Positions 63,524 through 64,000 of a stretch of 64,000 nt of DNA are shown in pieces. The stretch's first letter is position 1. Each line of letters begins with the position of its first letter. A model generated the notes under the pieces. That model did not search any database. It had not been told where the DNA came from and saw nothing but the letters and a program-made list of their open reading frames with translations. The position numbers and the translations under genes were made by a program. The stretch covers positions 8,285,227-8,349,226 of the forward strand of contig OZ038323.1 of the NCBI GenBank assembly GCA_964035795.1. The letters run 5' to 3'. The DNA is from Pterobdella sp. o SKG-2022. Its lineage: Eukaryota; Annelida; Clitellata; Hirudinida; Piscicolidae.

Positions 63524-64000
63524 GTGAGAACTCACAAATTAAATACATTCTCAACATTTTTAGTGATTTTTTAGTACTCCCTCTATAGGTAAGAATGCTG
63601 ATCTTACTTTTAAATAGAATTGGATCAATTGAAACAAAAATCGATTCGGTTTTACATTTAAAAAGTACTTTAACTCAAGCAGCAAGTGGAACATGATATG
63701 CTATGAACGTTAAAACCCAGGTACCCTGCTAAAAATTTGAAATTGCTAAAAGCCTTTATGTCATAAAAAATGAAAGGACAATCAATAATATCTGCGAGTT
63801 AATACAAGGGAGACTGTTTCTATTTTTGTTATGCTTATTCAACTATCCAATATTGGTTGCCTTTGTGTTGTGTGTGTTTAATTGTGTTTATGTTCTTTTT
63901 GTATTATTGTTACTATAAATATGTTTCTATTTGTTTTAATATCTTTGTATTATTTATCCATGTGTTTTGAGTGCGGTGGTAATGATAATAAAATACAAGA

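Larger units (their letters stand above)
61497..64000. other. Region right of the Asn-rich exon
   Basis: It should contain upstream exons of the Asn-rich gene if that gene is real, but none was recognised on the minus strand. A short inverted repeat GTTTGTGAATAA / TTATTCACAAAC lies at 61504-61555. A foldback element (62455-62577), a 17-bp minisatellite (63060-63130) and a weak plus-strand exon candidate (63480-63523) follow. Confidence 0.5.

Noticed and set aside
1..64000. CRISPR arrays, operons, prokaryotic defence or mobile islands
   Set aside because: All supported genes are intron-containing animal genes. The tandem repeats are microsatellites, minisatellites or a satellite-like array, with no spacer structure.

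Overview
This window is animal nuclear DNA. It is strongly AT-rich, its genes are split into short exons with GT/AG introns, and the introns and gaps are full of ATT, TA and CAT microsatellites, asparagine-rich coding runs, LINE fragments and tRNA-derived SINEs. The gene set is metazoan (PTPN1/2, FOXK, TMEM201, HROB, SLC25A46, GINS2, NUP50). The base composition and poly-Asn tracts suggest an invertebrate, perhaps a lophotrochozoan or a cnidarian, but I cannot name the species. All exon models were built by hand from reading frame, splice sites and family similarity.

Layout, left to right. 1-1.5 kb: 3' part of a NUP50 gene (+). 2.7-3.9 kb: broken relic of a rhabdovirus-like glycoprotein gene (+). 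4.2-13.4 kb: PTP1B/TC-PTP-type tyrosine phosphatase (-), with an acidic linker and a C-terminal membrane anchor. 14.9-17.9 kb: GINS2 (-), with an L2-like LINE fragment in its last intron. 18.2-21.2 kb: FOXK (+). 23.2-26.2 kb: eleven-finger C2H2 protein (-). 26.6-30.3 kb: protoporphyrinogen oxidase, PPOX (+). 31.5-32.3 kb: LINE C-terminal relic (-). 32.5-36.1 kb: SLC25A46 (+). 38.0-39.6 kb: ribosomal protein S6 (-). 40.3-43.8 kb: HROB (+). 43.9-46.7 kb: TMEM201/Ima1/Samp1 (-). 47.4-51.4 kb: a ~309-bp tandem repeat split by an RTE-like LINE. 53.7-64 kb: gene-poor DNA with a large Asn-rich exon (59.0-61.5 kb, -) and three weak candidate exons (+).

Gene organisation. Two pairs are head-to-head with about 325 bp between start codons (GINS2/FOXK and zinc finger/PPOX), and RPS6/HROB are head-to-head across 705 bp. 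HROB and TMEM201 are tail-to-tail with 78 bp between stop codons, and each polyadenylation signal lies in the other gene's 3' end. GINS2 (replicative helicase) and HROB (recombination-linked MCM8-9 helicase loading) both act in DNA replication and repair. The other genes serve unrelated housekeeping roles, so the order looks like ordinary synteny and not a functional cluster.

The least expected items are the rhabdovirus-like relic beside NUP50, the LINE insertion that splits a tandem repeat with a clear 8-bp target duplication, a dispersed palindromic element family, and a tandem in-frame duplication inside the L2-like element. I found no previously undescribed multi-gene system.
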